Assembly (NCBI RefSeq): GCF_015645465.1
Contig: NZ_JADOEL010000001.1
Span: forward strand, 124,001 to 188,000
Source: Herminiimonas contaminans
GTDB lineage: Bacteria; Pseudomonadota; Gammaproteobacteria; Burkholderiales; Burkholderiaceae_D
Direction: 5' to 3'
DNA length: 64,000 nucleotides
Part shown: positions 35,464 through 44,678 of the stretch, piece after piece
Numbering within the stretch: the stretch's first letter is position 1
Layout of the letters: the number at the start of each line of letters is the position of its first letter
Notes under the pieces: model-generated
The model's database searches: none
Told to the model about the DNA's origin: nothing
What the model saw: the letters and a program-made list of their open reading frames with translations, nothing else
Made by a program: the position numbers and the translations under genes

Positions 35464-36332
35464 CCCACCCTTTCCCTGATGGTGAACAAACCTTGTGGAC
35501 GGAAAATCATGACCGCAAGAATGACGAGGAAGCCCAATGCATCGCGATAAGCGGTAGAGATGTATCCGGCACCGAACTCTTCAACGATGGCGAGGATGAA
35601 GCCACCCAGTGCAGCACCCGGCAGATTGCCCAGTCCGCCCAGGATGACAATCGCAAACGCTTTCAGGCTGGCGAGATCACCCATGGTTGGCGTCACCACA
35701 AACACTGGTGCCAGCAAGGCACCCGCTACCGAAGCCAGACACGAACCCAGCGCAAAGGTCAGCGTGTAGATGTGCGATACATTCACACCGACGATTTTGG
35801 CTGCATCCTTATCCTGGAAGGTGGCGCGCATCGCCAGCCCCAGACGCGAACGTTCGATCAGCAGATAGAAGATCACCAGCAATGCAACAGCCGTCACCAG
35901 GACAAACAGACGGATAGGCGATACCGAGATCGCACCCCAGACTATCGGCTCCTGGCTGAATGGAGATGGCACCGATTTAGCGACACCGCCCCACATCAGC
36001 AACTCCGCGTTCTGCATAATGATCATCACGCCTATCATGATCAGCATGACTTCATCGATCGCCTTCAGGTCACGACGACGCAGCAGGAAGTATTCGATGG
36101 CAGTGCCGAACAGGAAGCCGACGATGGCAGCGACCAGCAAGGAAGCAAAGAAATTCATGCCGAACATGGCGACCACGCCATAAGCGACATACGCACCGAG
36201 TGCATAAAGCTCACCATGCGCAAAGTTCACCACCCGCATGATCCCGAAGATCAGGGTCAGGCCGATCCCGAGCAAGGCGTACGTCGAGCCAAGCACAAGC
36301 GCGTTTAACGTATGCTGTAATAATTGGTCCAT
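35460..36332 (-). CDS. livH: Branched-chain-amino-acid-type ABC transporter permease LivH
   Basis: 290 residues, eight or so helices. Starts MDQLLQHTLNALVLGSTYAL, followed by GIMRVVNFAHGELYALGAY; both are LivH hallmarks. The ORF opens ten codons earlier, but ATG 36332 fits the family. A 125-base gap separates it from the binding-protein gene. Confidence 0.92.
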   Translation of the reverse strand: MDQLLQHTLNALVLGSTYALLGIGLTLIFGIMRVVNFAHGELYALGAYVAYGVVAMFGMNFFASLLVAAIVGFLFGTAIEYFLLRRRDLKAIDEVMLIMIGVMIIMQNAELLMWGGVAKSVPSPFSQEPIVWGAISVSPIRLFVLVTAVALLVIFYLLIERSRLGLAMRATFQDKDAAKIVGVNVSHIYTLTFALGSCLASVAGALLAPVFVVTPTMGDLASLKAFAIVILGGLGNLPGAALGGFILAIVEEFGAGYISTAYRDALGFLVILAVMIFRPQGLFTIRERVG

Positions 36333-36457
36333 AGGTATCCTTCGGCAGGGGGTGTTCAGCAAGCTGTCACGCCCACCCCGCGTATAGGTGGAAAATAAGC
36401 GGGCCGCTACACTCAGCCCGTACGCTAGGTCTTATTCGACGGCGTTGTTCACGCTCG

Positions 36458-37615
36458 TCATTTAACCGATACCTGGCCGTCCTTCAGTTCGACCACATAG
36501 ACGTTCGGTGCCGCCTGCCCGCTTTCCTTACCGGCAGGACCTTCCTTGCCGAAGGCGATATCGCCATTCGCGCCCTGTACTTGTACCTTCCACAGCGCAT
36601 CACGGATGGCTGCAGGTTCTGCCTTGCCCGAAACACGGATCGCTTCGGCGATCGTCAGGATCGCGTCGAAACCACGGAAGCCCTCGGTCTGGCCAGCGAA
36701 TTCCAGGCCACGCGCTTTCCAGCCATCCATGAATGCCTTGGCAATCGCAGGATGTTTCGCACGCTCTGGTGCCCACGGGGCAAAGAACAGGAGATGCTGG
36801 CTGACATAACCTTTAGGGCCAGGTGTCTTCAGCAGTGGCTCAGGAAAGGAACCGCCGGTCGTGATGATGCGTTGTGGCAGACGCTGTTCACCAGCCTGGC
36901 GGATCGCCAGTGTCAGTTGTTCGATGCCCGACGTCACGATGACGGTATCGGAACCGCTACCTTTCAATGCAGCGAGCTGTGCCGACAGATCGGTCATATC
37001 AGGTGTCATGGTTTCGGTACGACCGATGGCGATACCTTTGGCTTCCAGCATTTTTTTGAATTCAACCGCGGCACCCAGGCCCCAGTCATTATTCACAGCG
37101 AGGAAATCAACTTTCTTGATAGCCGGGCTGTAGCTGTCGATCAGCTTGGCAAAGGCCTTGGCTTCCATCGCCGAAGTAGGACTGGTGCGGAATACCCAAG
37201 GATTGCCTGCAGTGGTGATCTTGCTCGATGACGCAGTCTCTACCACCATAGGGACGCCGTATTCCATCAGCTTAGGCATGACGGCGAGTGTGAAGGTGGA
37301 GCTCCATGCGCCCATCAGGACCGGCACTTTGTCTTTCAAAATCAGTTTCTCTACCGAGTTGACTGCTTCACGCGGATTGGATTTGTTGTCCTCGATCACC
37401 AGCTGCAGCTTTTTGCCCAGCACGCCACCGTTCTGGTTGACGTAGTCGGCCGCAATGCGTGCGCCGTTGGTGACGTAGGTGCCGGAAGCCGCGACCGGGC
37501 CGGTCAGTGGTTCGCTGACGCCGATCTTGATGGTTTCCTGCGCATAGGCAGATGTAGCGGTGAGCATGGCGAAGCCAAGAGAGGCGGCCCATGATTTTGA
37601 AGTTTGCCAGTTCAT
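36458..37615 (-). CDS. ABC transporter periplasmic substrate-binding protein (LivK-type)
   Basis: 385 residues. A signal peptide ends near TSAYAQ, then IKIGVSEPLTGPVAASG. The two-lobed LivJ/urea-binding-type fold is seen in VAADYVNQNGGVLGKKLQLVIEDNKSNP and FLAVNNDWGLGAAVEF. It is the solute receptor for livHMGF. Placing it between the molybdenum hydroxylase genes and the permease suggests the ligand is the hydroxylase substrate. Ligand identity is not visible. Confidence 0.92.
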   Translation of the reverse strand: MNWQTSKSWAASLGFAMLTATSAYAQETIKIGVSEPLTGPVAASGTYVTNGARIAADYVNQNGGVLGKKLQLVIEDNKSNPREAVNSVEKLILKDKVPVLMGAWSSTFTLAVMPKLMEYGVPMVVETASSSKITTAGNPWVFRTSPTSAMEAKAFAKLIDSYSPAIKKVDFLAVNNDWGLGAAVEFKKMLEAKGIAIGRTETMTPDMTDLSAQLAALKGSGSDTVIVTSGIEQLTLAIRQAGEQRLPQRIITTGGSFPEPLLKTPGPKGYVSQHLLFFAPWAPERAKHPAIAKAFMDGWKARGLEFAGQTEGFRGFDAILTIAEAIRVSGKAEPAAIRDALWKVQVQGANGDIAFGKEGPAGKESGQAAPNVYVVELKDGQVSVK

Positions 37616-37685
37616 AGTAAATATCCTTAGTGTCCGAAGTGAGTGAATATCTGATTGATCAGTTCAGAGTGTGGGTTCAGTGCGA

Positions 37686-38300
37686 TTAATTGCGGCGACT
37701 GGAAAACAAACCAGCCAGCCACGCTTTAAGTAGGGTCCAGAGGTCTATCGACGACGTATCTCTTTGCGCTGCGCGCGGTTTGGCCGGAGCGGCGGCCGCC
37801 ATATCGGCGACCCCGCTGCCGTGTACGTCGCTCGCGCTTACCGGTTGTGGCAGGCGCGCCTGCAGGTTCTCGGCGAATTGTTTGGTCAGCTGTTCAGCCA
37901 GTGCGCGGACTATGCCTTCGCGGCTGAATTGTGCGAGTGAGCCGGTGATGCTGTGATCTACCTTGACCTGCACATCGGTGCCACCGCCTGCGACTGAGCT
38001 GACGGTAAAACTGGCTTCGCCTTTGACGCGGCTATTGCTGCGCGCATCGACTGCCGTGCCGATGATGGCGCCGCTGTTCGATGCTTCATCCAGATTCAGG
38101 CGTCCCTGTCCGGCAAAGCTGGCCGCGATGGGACCGAGCTTGACCTTGAACAACAAAGGTATCGATCCTTCTTCGGTCGCTGTCGCCTCTTTATTAATAG
38201 ATGCACCGGGCAGGCAATCGACCAGCAATTCGATATCGTGGAAAGCTTTCCACACGGAGTCGGTCGGTGCTGCGATATGAAATGATTGTTCAAGCTGCAT
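37686..38300 (-). CDS. CoxG-like SRPBCC protein
   Basis: A 204-residue protein. Residues 1-145 are an SRPBCC (START-like) domain typical of CO dehydrogenase subunit G (FHDIELLVDCLPGA, FAGQGRLNLDEA, QVKVDHSITGSLAQFSREG). An Ala/Pro linker leads to a hydrophobic amphipathic C-terminus (LWTLLKAWLAGLFSSRRN) that could tether it to the membrane. CoxG-type proteins recruit a molybdenum hydroxylase to the membrane. Start 38300 overlaps the coxS-like stop. Confidence 0.87.
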   Translation of the reverse strand: MQLEQSFHIAAPTDSVWKAFHDIELLVDCLPGASINKEATATEEGSIPLLFKVKLGPIAASFAGQGRLNLDEASNSGAIIGTAVDARSNSRVKGEASFTVSSVAGGGTDVQVKVDHSITGSLAQFSREGIVRALAEQLTKQFAENLQARLPQPVSASDVHGSGVADMAAAAPAKPRAAQRDTSSIDLWTLLKAWLAGLFSSRRN

Positions 38301-38826
38301 GAGTGATCTCCTGAGATGAAACTGTTGAGTCGCGTTCGCGCAGCACACGCTGGATCGCGCGCACAATGCCGAAGTAACCGGTGCAGCGGCACAGATTGCC
38401 CGCCAATTCTTCACGTATCCTGTCCTCATCGGCTTCAGGCAAACGCAATACGATGTCGCGTGCTGTCATCAACATGCCGGGCGTGCAATAACCGCACTGC
38501 AATGCATGCTCGGCGGAGAACGCCGCGCGCAGCCTGGCCATTAAAGGGTCATCATCAAACGCTTCCAGCGTCCGTATCTGCTTGCCTTCAAAGCGTTTCG
38601 CCGATTGCAGGCAACTACGTTGTGGTGCGCCATCCACTTCGATGGTGCAGGCGCCACATACACCCTGCTCGCAACCGACGTGCGTCGCGGTCAGGCCGCA
38701 GTGGTCACGCAAGGCATCAGCCAGATGAGTCCGTGGTTGCAGGGTCAGCTGGTAGCAACGGTCGTTGATAGTCAGCTCCACGGCGGTGGTTTCCACCTCC
38801 GGAAATGCTATTGGTAATGCGCTCAT
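38290..38826 (-). CDS. Molybdenum hydroxylase small subunit, 2x[2Fe-2S] (CoxS-like)
   Basis: 178 residues. The plant-type [2Fe-2S] cluster is bound by Cys52, Cys57, Cys60 and Cys72 (GCEQGVCGACTIEVDG). The second cluster by Cys111, Cys114, Cys146 and Cys148 (QCGYCTPGM, NLCRCTGY). It moves electrons between molybdopterin and FAD subunits. Overlaps coxM-like and coxG-like neighbours. Confidence 0.95.
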   Translation of the reverse strand: MSALPIAFPEVETTAVELTINDRCYQLTLQPRTHLADALRDHCGLTATHVGCEQGVCGACTIEVDGAPQRSCLQSAKRFEGKQIRTLEAFDDDPLMARLRAAFSAEHALQCGYCTPGMLMTARDIVLRLPEADEDRIREELAGNLCRCTGYFGIVRAIQRVLRERDSTVSSQEITHAA

Positions 38827-39641
38827 CGTGTTTTCCCCATATCCAATGCCACTAGCCTCAACATCTCCATCAAGGTGTGGCGACGATCAAGTTCCAGCTC
38901 GGGCGCAGCCTGCCGCACGATCTGTTCACGTACTGCGCCTTGCAGCAATTCAGTCATCAGGCCCGCTCTTTCGACCACGAACGGCGCACCGTCCAATGCA
39001 CCGATCACTACACGTTCGGTACCGTCGCTGCTGTCACGGATGCCTGAAGTCATCGCATGCGACAGTTCACCGGTTTTGCGGCATAACTTGCGATACGACC
39101 ACTGCATGCTGGTAGTGCGTTTAGGTACGCTGACTGCGACCAGGATTTCACCGTCGACCAGTTGTGTTTCGTAAGCGGAGCTCATGAAATCGCGTGCCGC
39201 GATATCGCGCTGACCGGACGGGCCAAGCACGTGCAGCGTCGCGCCCAGCAAAGGCATGGTGCTAATCCAGTCAGCGGCCGGATCGGCGTGGCACAGGCTG
39301 CCACCGAGGGTGCCGCGATTGCGGACTGCACGGTAGGCGATGCCGCGTGCGACGTAAGGCATCAGGCCCTGGCTAGGGTCAGGTACGCGTTGGTCTTCGA
39401 TCGCGGCATGTGTGGTCATCGCACCGAAACGTATCGCGTCGCCGGTATCGGTGACGGCGCGCAGCGATTCAAACGCATCGAGATCCAGCAAGGATTCTGG
39501 TTGTGCCAGACGCAGATTCAGCATCGCACCGAGGGACTGGCAACCTGCGACTGGTTTGCTACCCCAGCCGTTTTCAGCCAGCTGCGCAGATGCCTGCGCG
39601 AGGTCGTCGGCCTTGATCAGGCTATAGGCGGAAGGTTTCAT
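38823..39641 (-). CDS. Molybdenum hydroxylase FAD-binding subunit (CoxM-like)
   Basis: 272 residues with the FAD-binding fold of xanthine dehydrogenase type. Typical FAD pyrophosphate loop AGCQSLGAMLNLR and the second motif RNRGTLGGSLCHADPAADW are intact. Start ATG 39641 overlaps the large-subunit stop (ATGA). The ORF opens 20 codons upstream, in what is coxL-like coding sequence. Confidence 0.94.
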   Translation of the reverse strand: MKPSAYSLIKADDLAQASAQLAENGWGSKPVAGCQSLGAMLNLRLAQPESLLDLDAFESLRAVTDTGDAIRFGAMTTHAAIEDQRVPDPSQGLMPYVARGIAYRAVRNRGTLGGSLCHADPAADWISTMPLLGATLHVLGPSGQRDIAARDFMSSAYETQLVDGEILVAVSVPKRTTSMQWSYRKLCRKTGELSHAMTSGIRDSSDGTERVVIGALDGAPFVVERAGLMTELLQGAVREQIVRQAAPELELDRRHTLMEMLRLVALDMGKTR

Positions 39642-42037
39642 GCTTGTGCTCCTTGCGCTGCGGCGATGGCTTCCAATACGCGGCGCGGATTGGCCGGGCA
39701 CTGCAATAGTTCAGCACCCAGCTCATACAGTGCATCGTTGATGCCGTTGATGATGGCGGCCGGTGGTGCAATCGCACCGCCCTCGCCTATGCCTTTTTGT
39801 CCGTACTTGCTGTTCGGACTTGGGGTTTCCATATGCAGCATCTTGAGCGGTGGCATTTCACCGGCACCCGGCAACAGGTAATCCTGCAGCGTCGATGCCA
39901 GCGGCTGGCCTTCGCTATCGAATGGCATTTCTTCGTACAAGGCAGTACCTATGCCCTGCGCCAGGCCACCATATATCTGGCCTTCGACGATCATCGGGTT
40001 CAGCAACACGCCGCCATCTTCACAAATCACGTAATCGAGGATGGCGACATGACCGGTCGCGGTGTCGACTTCCACCAGACAGGTATGGCAGGCATAGCTA
40101 AAGGTACCGGCGTCCGGCATCATCTTGTAACCGGCTACCACTTCGAGCCCACCCGGATCGACTGCACCGACCGGTAGTTTTTGCGGAGCGCGATACCAGG
40201 TGTGTGCGATCTCGGATAAAGGCAAACGCTTAACGCTGTCCTGCACACCGACCGTGCCGTCTTTCAGGGTGATGAGGCTGGCGTCGATATCGAGCAAGAC
40301 ACCGGCCATGACCTTGACGCGTTCAGCCAGTTGTTCACAAGCAGTACCGACTGCACCACCAGCCATGACCGCGCAACGCGAGCCCCAGGTACCGGTCGAG
40401 TAAGGTGTCATGCCGGTATCGCCGTGGATTACGCGAACCTTGGCGATATCGATGCCGAGTACTGTATGGGCAACCTGCGCCATCGAGGTTTCCAGTCCCT
40501 GACCATGCGAATGCACACCGATACGTAGTTCAAGTATGCCGTCAGGCGTAAAGCGTGCCGTGCATTGCTCGTAGCCCGGCACCATAGGGATGCCCCAACC
40601 GTGATAAACCGAAGTGCCGTGCGCACCTTGCTCACAGAACACCGCCATGCCGAGACCAAGACGCTTCTGCGCCGGATCTGTGCCATTCGCAGCATGTCTT
40701 TCCTTTTGGCGGGCGCGGCAACCATCCCAGTCGATCGCCTCGACCGCCTTATTCATGCAGGTCGTGTAATCGCCGGAGTCGAATAATTTGTTGGTGATAT
40801 TTGCGTAAGGCATAGCCGATGCAGGCACCAGACTCTTGGCACGCAATACATGCGGCTCTATACCGAGCTCACGCGCTGCAATATCCAGCATGACTTCGAG
40901 CGCAAAACAGACACCAGTGCGGGCGACGCCACGATACGGCAGGATAGGAGGTTTGTTGGTCGCAGCAGAACGGGTGCGGCAAACAAAGCTATCCATTACA
41001 TAAGGGCCAGGCAGGATGGAGCCGATCTGTGCCGCTTCTAGGCAGGCGCTGAATGGATACGATGAGTAAGCACCGGAATCGACGACTGCATCACAACGTA
41101 TGCCGGCCAGACGTCCGTCCCTGGTGACGTCGACGCTAAGGTCATAGCCGTGTTCACGGCAGTTGGCATTCGCAGTTAGTTGTTCACGTCTGTCTTCCAG
41201 CCAGCGGATAGGACGTTTCAATTGTATCGCCAGCCAGGCGCAGCAGATTTCTTCCGGCAGCAAGATACCCTTATAACCAAAGCCGCCACCGACATCCGGT
41301 GAGATGACGCGTATTTGTCCTTCGTCCAGACCCAGGCATTCAGCCAGGCCGGTGCGATTGATATGCGGCACTTGCGCGGCCGAGTACATGATCAGCTGGT
41401 CGACACGGGTATCCCAGAAGCACAGCACGGCGCGACCTTCCATTGGTGCCATGCATTGGCGCGCCATGCGCAACTTGCGGCTGACACTGTGCACTGCCTC
41501 ATCGGTAGCACTGACGCGTTTATCTATATTGGTTTCGGCAAAGACGTTTTCGCTCCAGTCGTCATGTACGCGTGTATCGCTTTCCAGCGTGCCGTACATA
41601 TCTGCCATCACCGGCAGCTCCTGGTAATCCACGAACACACTCGCTGCGATATCTTCCGCCTGTGCGCGATCCGGCGCGATGCAGGCTGCGACCAGTTCAC
41701 CGACGTGGCGTACTTTGTCTTGCGCAAGTGGATATTGTGCCGAGAGTTTGAAACCGGGCAATGAGGATGCCGCGACGATGGGACGCACACCAGTCATGTC
41801 TGCCATCGTGTAGACCAGATGCTCCACGCCTTGCGGCTTCTCGATTTGTCCGAGACGGGCATGCGCCACGGGTGAGCGTACGAATGCGACTTCGAGCATA
41901 TCCGGCATACGCATATCGCCGACATATTTGCCCTGACCCAATAAGAGTCGCTTGTCTTCCTTGCGCAGTACTTCGCGACCAATTCCTTGATCGGTACCGG
42001 CTTGCGTGAGCAGCTCGGGCATCACCAGATCATTCAT
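39638..42037 (-). CDS. Molybdenum hydroxylase large subunit (CoxL-like, not CO dehydrogenase form I)
   Basis: 799 residues of the xanthine dehydrogenase family. N-terminal GQGKYVGDM, cofactor-binding VSPDVGGGFGYKG, and the catalytic Glu in GQKGIGEGGAIAPP are visible. The active-site loop reads PYRGVARTG. Form I CO dehydrogenase has a Cys in this loop (AYxCSFR), so CO oxidation is unlikely. Substrate is probably an N-heterocycle or aldehyde, inferred from the catabolic neighbours. First gene of the leftward operon, with a MarR-type palindrome 65-80 bases upstream. ATG 42037 is the family start. Confidence 0.93.
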   Translation of the reverse strand: MNDLVMPELLTQAGTDQGIGREVLRKEDKRLLLGQGKYVGDMRMPDMLEVAFVRSPVAHARLGQIEKPQGVEHLVYTMADMTGVRPIVAASSLPGFKLSAQYPLAQDKVRHVGELVAACIAPDRAQAEDIAASVFVDYQELPVMADMYGTLESDTRVHDDWSENVFAETNIDKRVSATDEAVHSVSRKLRMARQCMAPMEGRAVLCFWDTRVDQLIMYSAAQVPHINRTGLAECLGLDEGQIRVISPDVGGGFGYKGILLPEEICCAWLAIQLKRPIRWLEDRREQLTANANCREHGYDLSVDVTRDGRLAGIRCDAVVDSGAYSSYPFSACLEAAQIGSILPGPYVMDSFVCRTRSAATNKPPILPYRGVARTGVCFALEVMLDIAARELGIEPHVLRAKSLVPASAMPYANITNKLFDSGDYTTCMNKAVEAIDWDGCRARQKERHAANGTDPAQKRLGLGMAVFCEQGAHGTSVYHGWGIPMVPGYEQCTARFTPDGILELRIGVHSHGQGLETSMAQVAHTVLGIDIAKVRVIHGDTGMTPYSTGTWGSRCAVMAGGAVGTACEQLAERVKVMAGVLLDIDASLITLKDGTVGVQDSVKRLPLSEIAHTWYRAPQKLPVGAVDPGGLEVVAGYKMMPDAGTFSYACHTCLVEVDTATGHVAILDYVICEDGGVLLNPMIVEGQIYGGLAQGIGTALYEEMPFDSEGQPLASTLQDYLLPGAGEMPPLKMLHMETPSPNSKYGQKGIGEGGAIAPPAAIINGINDALYELGAELLQCPANPRRVLEAIAAAQGAQA

Positions 42038-42101
42038 CGATATCTCCTGAACGTTGCCGGGAACTGAAATTAAATTCATATTCCCTGCATCTCCAATAAT
42101 T

Positions 42102-42117
42102 ATGTGGCATACCACAT
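42102..42117. promoter_or_regulatory. Palindromic operator 1 (MarR site candidate)
   Basis: ATGTGG-CATA-CCACAT, perfect 6-bp arms, 65 bases before the coxL-like start. Same arms as the sites at the divergent marR promoter. Confidence 0.75.
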
Positions 42118-42405
42118 TTATGTTGTTATGTGTGATTCATTTCTGCGTTACGAGCATGAATTATTTTTCACCTCCTATGCGCTGTACTACGATTTTATTT
42201 CAGAGTGCCGCTAATCGACCGGGCACTGTGCAACTGTCGTGATACTGAATACCAAACATCAACTTAAATGCGCTTTTTCAAGCCAGGTCCACATACTTCA
42301 AACTTACCGAATACCTTTAGCAACGACCATGCCAACTACACAGACATGTCAGGCAAAACATAAGTTAAGCAATTGATTTTAATAAACAATATCAAATTTC
42401 AATTT

Positions 42406-42421
42406 ATGTGGTACAGCACAT
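42406..42421. promoter_or_regulatory. Palindromic operator 2 (MarR site candidate)
   Basis: ATGTGG-TACA-GCACAT, one mismatch in the arms, about 370 bases before the coxL-like start. Flanked by TTT and TTT A/T-rich tails like the other copies. Confidence 0.6.
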
Positions 42422-42718
42422 TTATTGGACTTTAATCAAGCAAGATTCTTGAATAAATACCGATATTTGCTGTTGTACATGAAAATCACGCGCTTTGCAT
42501 CAAATTGGAAAAAATTTGTTTCAAAAAGGTGCAACAACAACGACACTTGCGCACTACTTTGTATCTCTTCAAACTTTCAGTGAGCGACTAACTCGGTACA
42601 ACAACATGCTCACACTGCGATTACTCATGACGACAACAAACGTGAGTCATCATCTCAAAGCAAATGAGAAATTGCACGCTGCAGTGCAATGCAGCGCATT
42701 TTGAAAAATAGAAAAATA

Positions 42719-43234
42719 TTAACGGGCTTTGAGTAAAGGCACACGATCAGTGGCCTCCGATTCAACCAGTCGCACCATCAGCAATATAAACAGTTGACGT
42801 TCTTCCGGCGACAGATTCTCTATAGTGCGGTCATGCGCGCGCTGTACGGCAGGACGCATCTTCTTTACCAGCGCACGTCCCTTGCGCGACAGCTTGACGT
42901 ACTTCACACGCTTGTCGTGTTCAGACTGGCTGCGCACAATCAACTCACGCTGCTCCAGGCGTGGCAAGACTTCGGCCACACTGGTGCGCTCCAGTCCAAT
43001 ATGGTGCGCCAATGAATTCTGATCCAGTTCGCCGTACTCTTCCAGTGCAGTCAACAGGCTGTATTGCACAGGCGTGATGTTGTGTTCCAGCGTCTCTTCC
43101 GTGAACAAGGCACTATGGATCTGGTGCAGGCGGCGTATCAAAAACCCGGGACGGGTAAATAACAGGGAACGCGCCTGGACTGACTCCATATCGCTCATCA
43201 GAGAGGGAAAAGCTGCTTCTTCAATCTTATTCAT
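42719..43234 (-). CDS. MarR-family transcriptional regulator
   Basis: 171 residues. Winged-helix core with helix-turn-helix LDQNSLAHHIGLERTSVAEVLPRLEQRELIVR and the wing SEHDKRVKYVKLSRKGRAL. Helices at both ends form the usual dimer interface. Start ATG 43234 is chosen over 43279. It is transcribed divergently from the amidohydrolase operon; two near-perfect palindromes lie in the gap and two more before the coxL-like operon. It is therefore the likely repressor of both operons and of itself. The ligand is probably a pathway metabolite. Confidence 0.92.
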   Translation of the reverse strand: MNKIEEAAFPSLMSDMESVQARSLLFTRPGFLIRRLHQIHSALFTEETLEHNITPVQYSLLTALEEYGELDQNSLAHHIGLERTSVAEVLPRLEQRELIVRSQSEHDKRVKYVKLSRKGRALVKKMRPAVQRAHDRTIENLSPEERQLFILLMVRLVESEATDRVPLLKAR

Positions 43235-43330
43235 GAATGGTCGGTATATAAGGGAACAGGATGGAATCCGGTATGCCACAAATCAGGAGTATATGTGAAT
43301 CCACAACAAAAACGGCAATAAAAATATATC

Positions 43331-43354
43331 ATAAATGTGGTGCACCACATTTAT
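43331..43354. promoter_or_regulatory. Perfect 24-bp palindromic operator 3
   Basis: A perfect 24-bp palindrome with core ATGTGGTGCACCACAT (43335-43350) and ATAA/TTAT ends. It lies in the divergent marR/amidohydrolase promoter region, 97 bases from the marR start. Expected site of a dimeric MarR repressor. Confidence 0.88.
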
Positions 43355-43370
43355 TTAAAGTTGGCATAGA

Positions 43371-43390
43371 ATATGCGGTGCACCACATAT
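43371..43390. promoter_or_regulatory. Palindromic operator 4
   Basis: ATATGCGGTGCACCACATAT: 20 bp with a single mismatched pair. Located 22 bases before the amidohydrolase ATG, so binding would block the rightward promoter or its early transcript. Confidence 0.85.
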
Positions 43391-43412
43391 TATTTAACTT
43401 AAAGGAGTTGCC

Positions 43413-44678
43413 ATGAATCATATTCTTCTCAAGGGCGGCCGCGTCATTGATCCCAAGGCCAACCGCGATGGTGTATTCGATATATTGATCAAGGATGACG
43501 TCATAGCCGCAATCGATCGTGACATCACGCCTCCGGATAGTAAGACAACAGTAGTGGATTGCCGCGACAAACTGGTCACCCCAGGCCTGATCGATACGCA
43601 TGGCCATGTATACCAGGGCGTAACCGGTCGCTTCGGCCTCAATGCTGATATGTGCGGCGTGTATTCAGGTGTTACCACCATCGTCGACCAGGGTGGTGCC
43701 AGCTGCATTACCCTGCCCGGCTTCCGCCAATATGTGATCGAGCCATCGAAAACCCGCGTGCTCTCGTATATGTCGGCCTATCTGGTCGGTGGTCTGGAAG
43801 GACACTTCTATCCTGAGCTGTATCGCCCTGATTGCCTGGATGTAGAAGCAACCGTTACCGCCGCCAAAAAGAATAGCGACATCGTGCGCGGCCTGAAGGC
43901 ACACGCAGAAGTTGGCGGCTTTGCACGTTGGGGCGTCGATGTGATGCGCATCGCATCGCAGATCGGACGCGAAGCTGCACTGCCTGTCTATATACACTTT
44001 GGTCAACTGTGGCCGAAACCGGAGGACGGCGGCTCACCGGTCAATCCGGACAGCATCTTCAATCAGGTCGTCGATATGCTCAAACCCGGCGACATCCTGG
44101 CCCATCCGTTCAGCCGCCATCCGGGTGGCTTCGTCGAAGTCAACGGCTCCATCCACCCTATGGTGAAAGAAGCGATCGCGCGCGGCCTCAAGATAGACGT
44201 CGGCCACGGCTCGCACTTCAGCTTCAAAACCGCGCGCATCGTGCTCGACGCCGGCGTCATTCCGGATACCCTGGGCGCAGACATGCACGGTTACAACACC
44301 ATCGTGCCACCACCGGCTGGCACACCCAACTGGCATCCGGATGAAAGCGTGCACATCTTCAAGGGCAATGAACGTTTCAGCCTGGTCTCGGCGATGAGTA
44401 GCATGCTGGCCGTCGGCCTGCCACTCAATCATGTGGTGGCAATGGTCACCAGTAATGCCGCCAAACTGGCAGGCCTGGAAGATGAAATTGGCACCCTCAA
44501 AGTAGGTGGCGTAGCAGACGTCAGCGTGATGGAAGACCAGCGCGGCCGTTGGGCACTGCACGATAACGAAGGCACACAAGTCATCACTGACCGCATGCTC
44601 TTCCCTGTCTGCTGCTACCGCGCCGGTGAACGTTTTGACTCCAACGCGACCATACTTCCAGTCGCAAAGGCGGCATGA
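43413..44678 (+). CDS. Amidohydrolase/deacetylase-family metallohydrolase (COG3964 type)
   Basis: 421 residues, amidohydrolase superfamily TIM barrel. Metal ligands in the first motif GLIDTHGHVYQG; a candidate carboxylated Lys in VRGLKAHAEVGG; later metal His in LAHPFSRHPGG and DVGHGSHFSF; catalytic Asp in LGADMHGYN. The N- and C-terminal beta segments (VIDPKANRDGVFDILIKDD, LKVGGVADVSVME) are typical. Such enzymes hydrolyse cyclic amides, N-acetyl groups or related bonds. It has a strong ribosome site AAAGGAG and operator 4 just upstream. In this operon a ring-opening role is my inference. Confidence 0.9.
   Translation: MNHILLKGGRVIDPKANRDGVFDILIKDDVIAAIDRDITPPDSKTTVVDCRDKLVTPGLIDTHGHVYQGVTGRFGLNADMCGVYSGVTTIVDQGGASCITLPGFRQYVIEPSKTRVLSYMSAYLVGGLEGHFYPELYRPDCLDVEATVTAAKKNSDIVRGLKAHAEVGGFARWGVDVMRIASQIGREAALPVYIHFGQLWPKPEDGGSPVNPDSIFNQVVDMLKPGDILAHPFSRHPGGFVEVNGSIHPMVKEAIARGLKIDVGHGSHFSFKTARIVLDAGVIPDTLGADMHGYNTIVPPPAGTPNWHPDESVHIFKGNERFSLVSAMSSMLAVGLPLNHVVAMVTSNAAKLAGLEDEIGTLKVGGVADVSVMEDQRGRWALHDNEGTQVITDRMLFPVCCYRAGERFDSNATILPVAKAA

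Larger units (their letters stand above)
42038..42718. other. AT-rich interval between coxL-like gene and marR
   Basis: About 680 bases with no convincing gene. It contains the promoter of the leftward hydroxylase/transporter operon and two copies of the ATGTGG palindrome (42102-42117 and 42406-42421). Confidence 0.6.

Noticed and set aside
38290-42037. CO dehydrogenase assignment for the cox-like genes
   Set aside because: The active-site loop lacks the Cys of form I enzymes and the neighbours are amide hydrolases.
42495-42704. Rightward 69-residue frame between coxL-like gene and marR
   Set aside because: No ribosome site, low-complexity Thr/His content, and it lies in the AT-rich regulatory interval.
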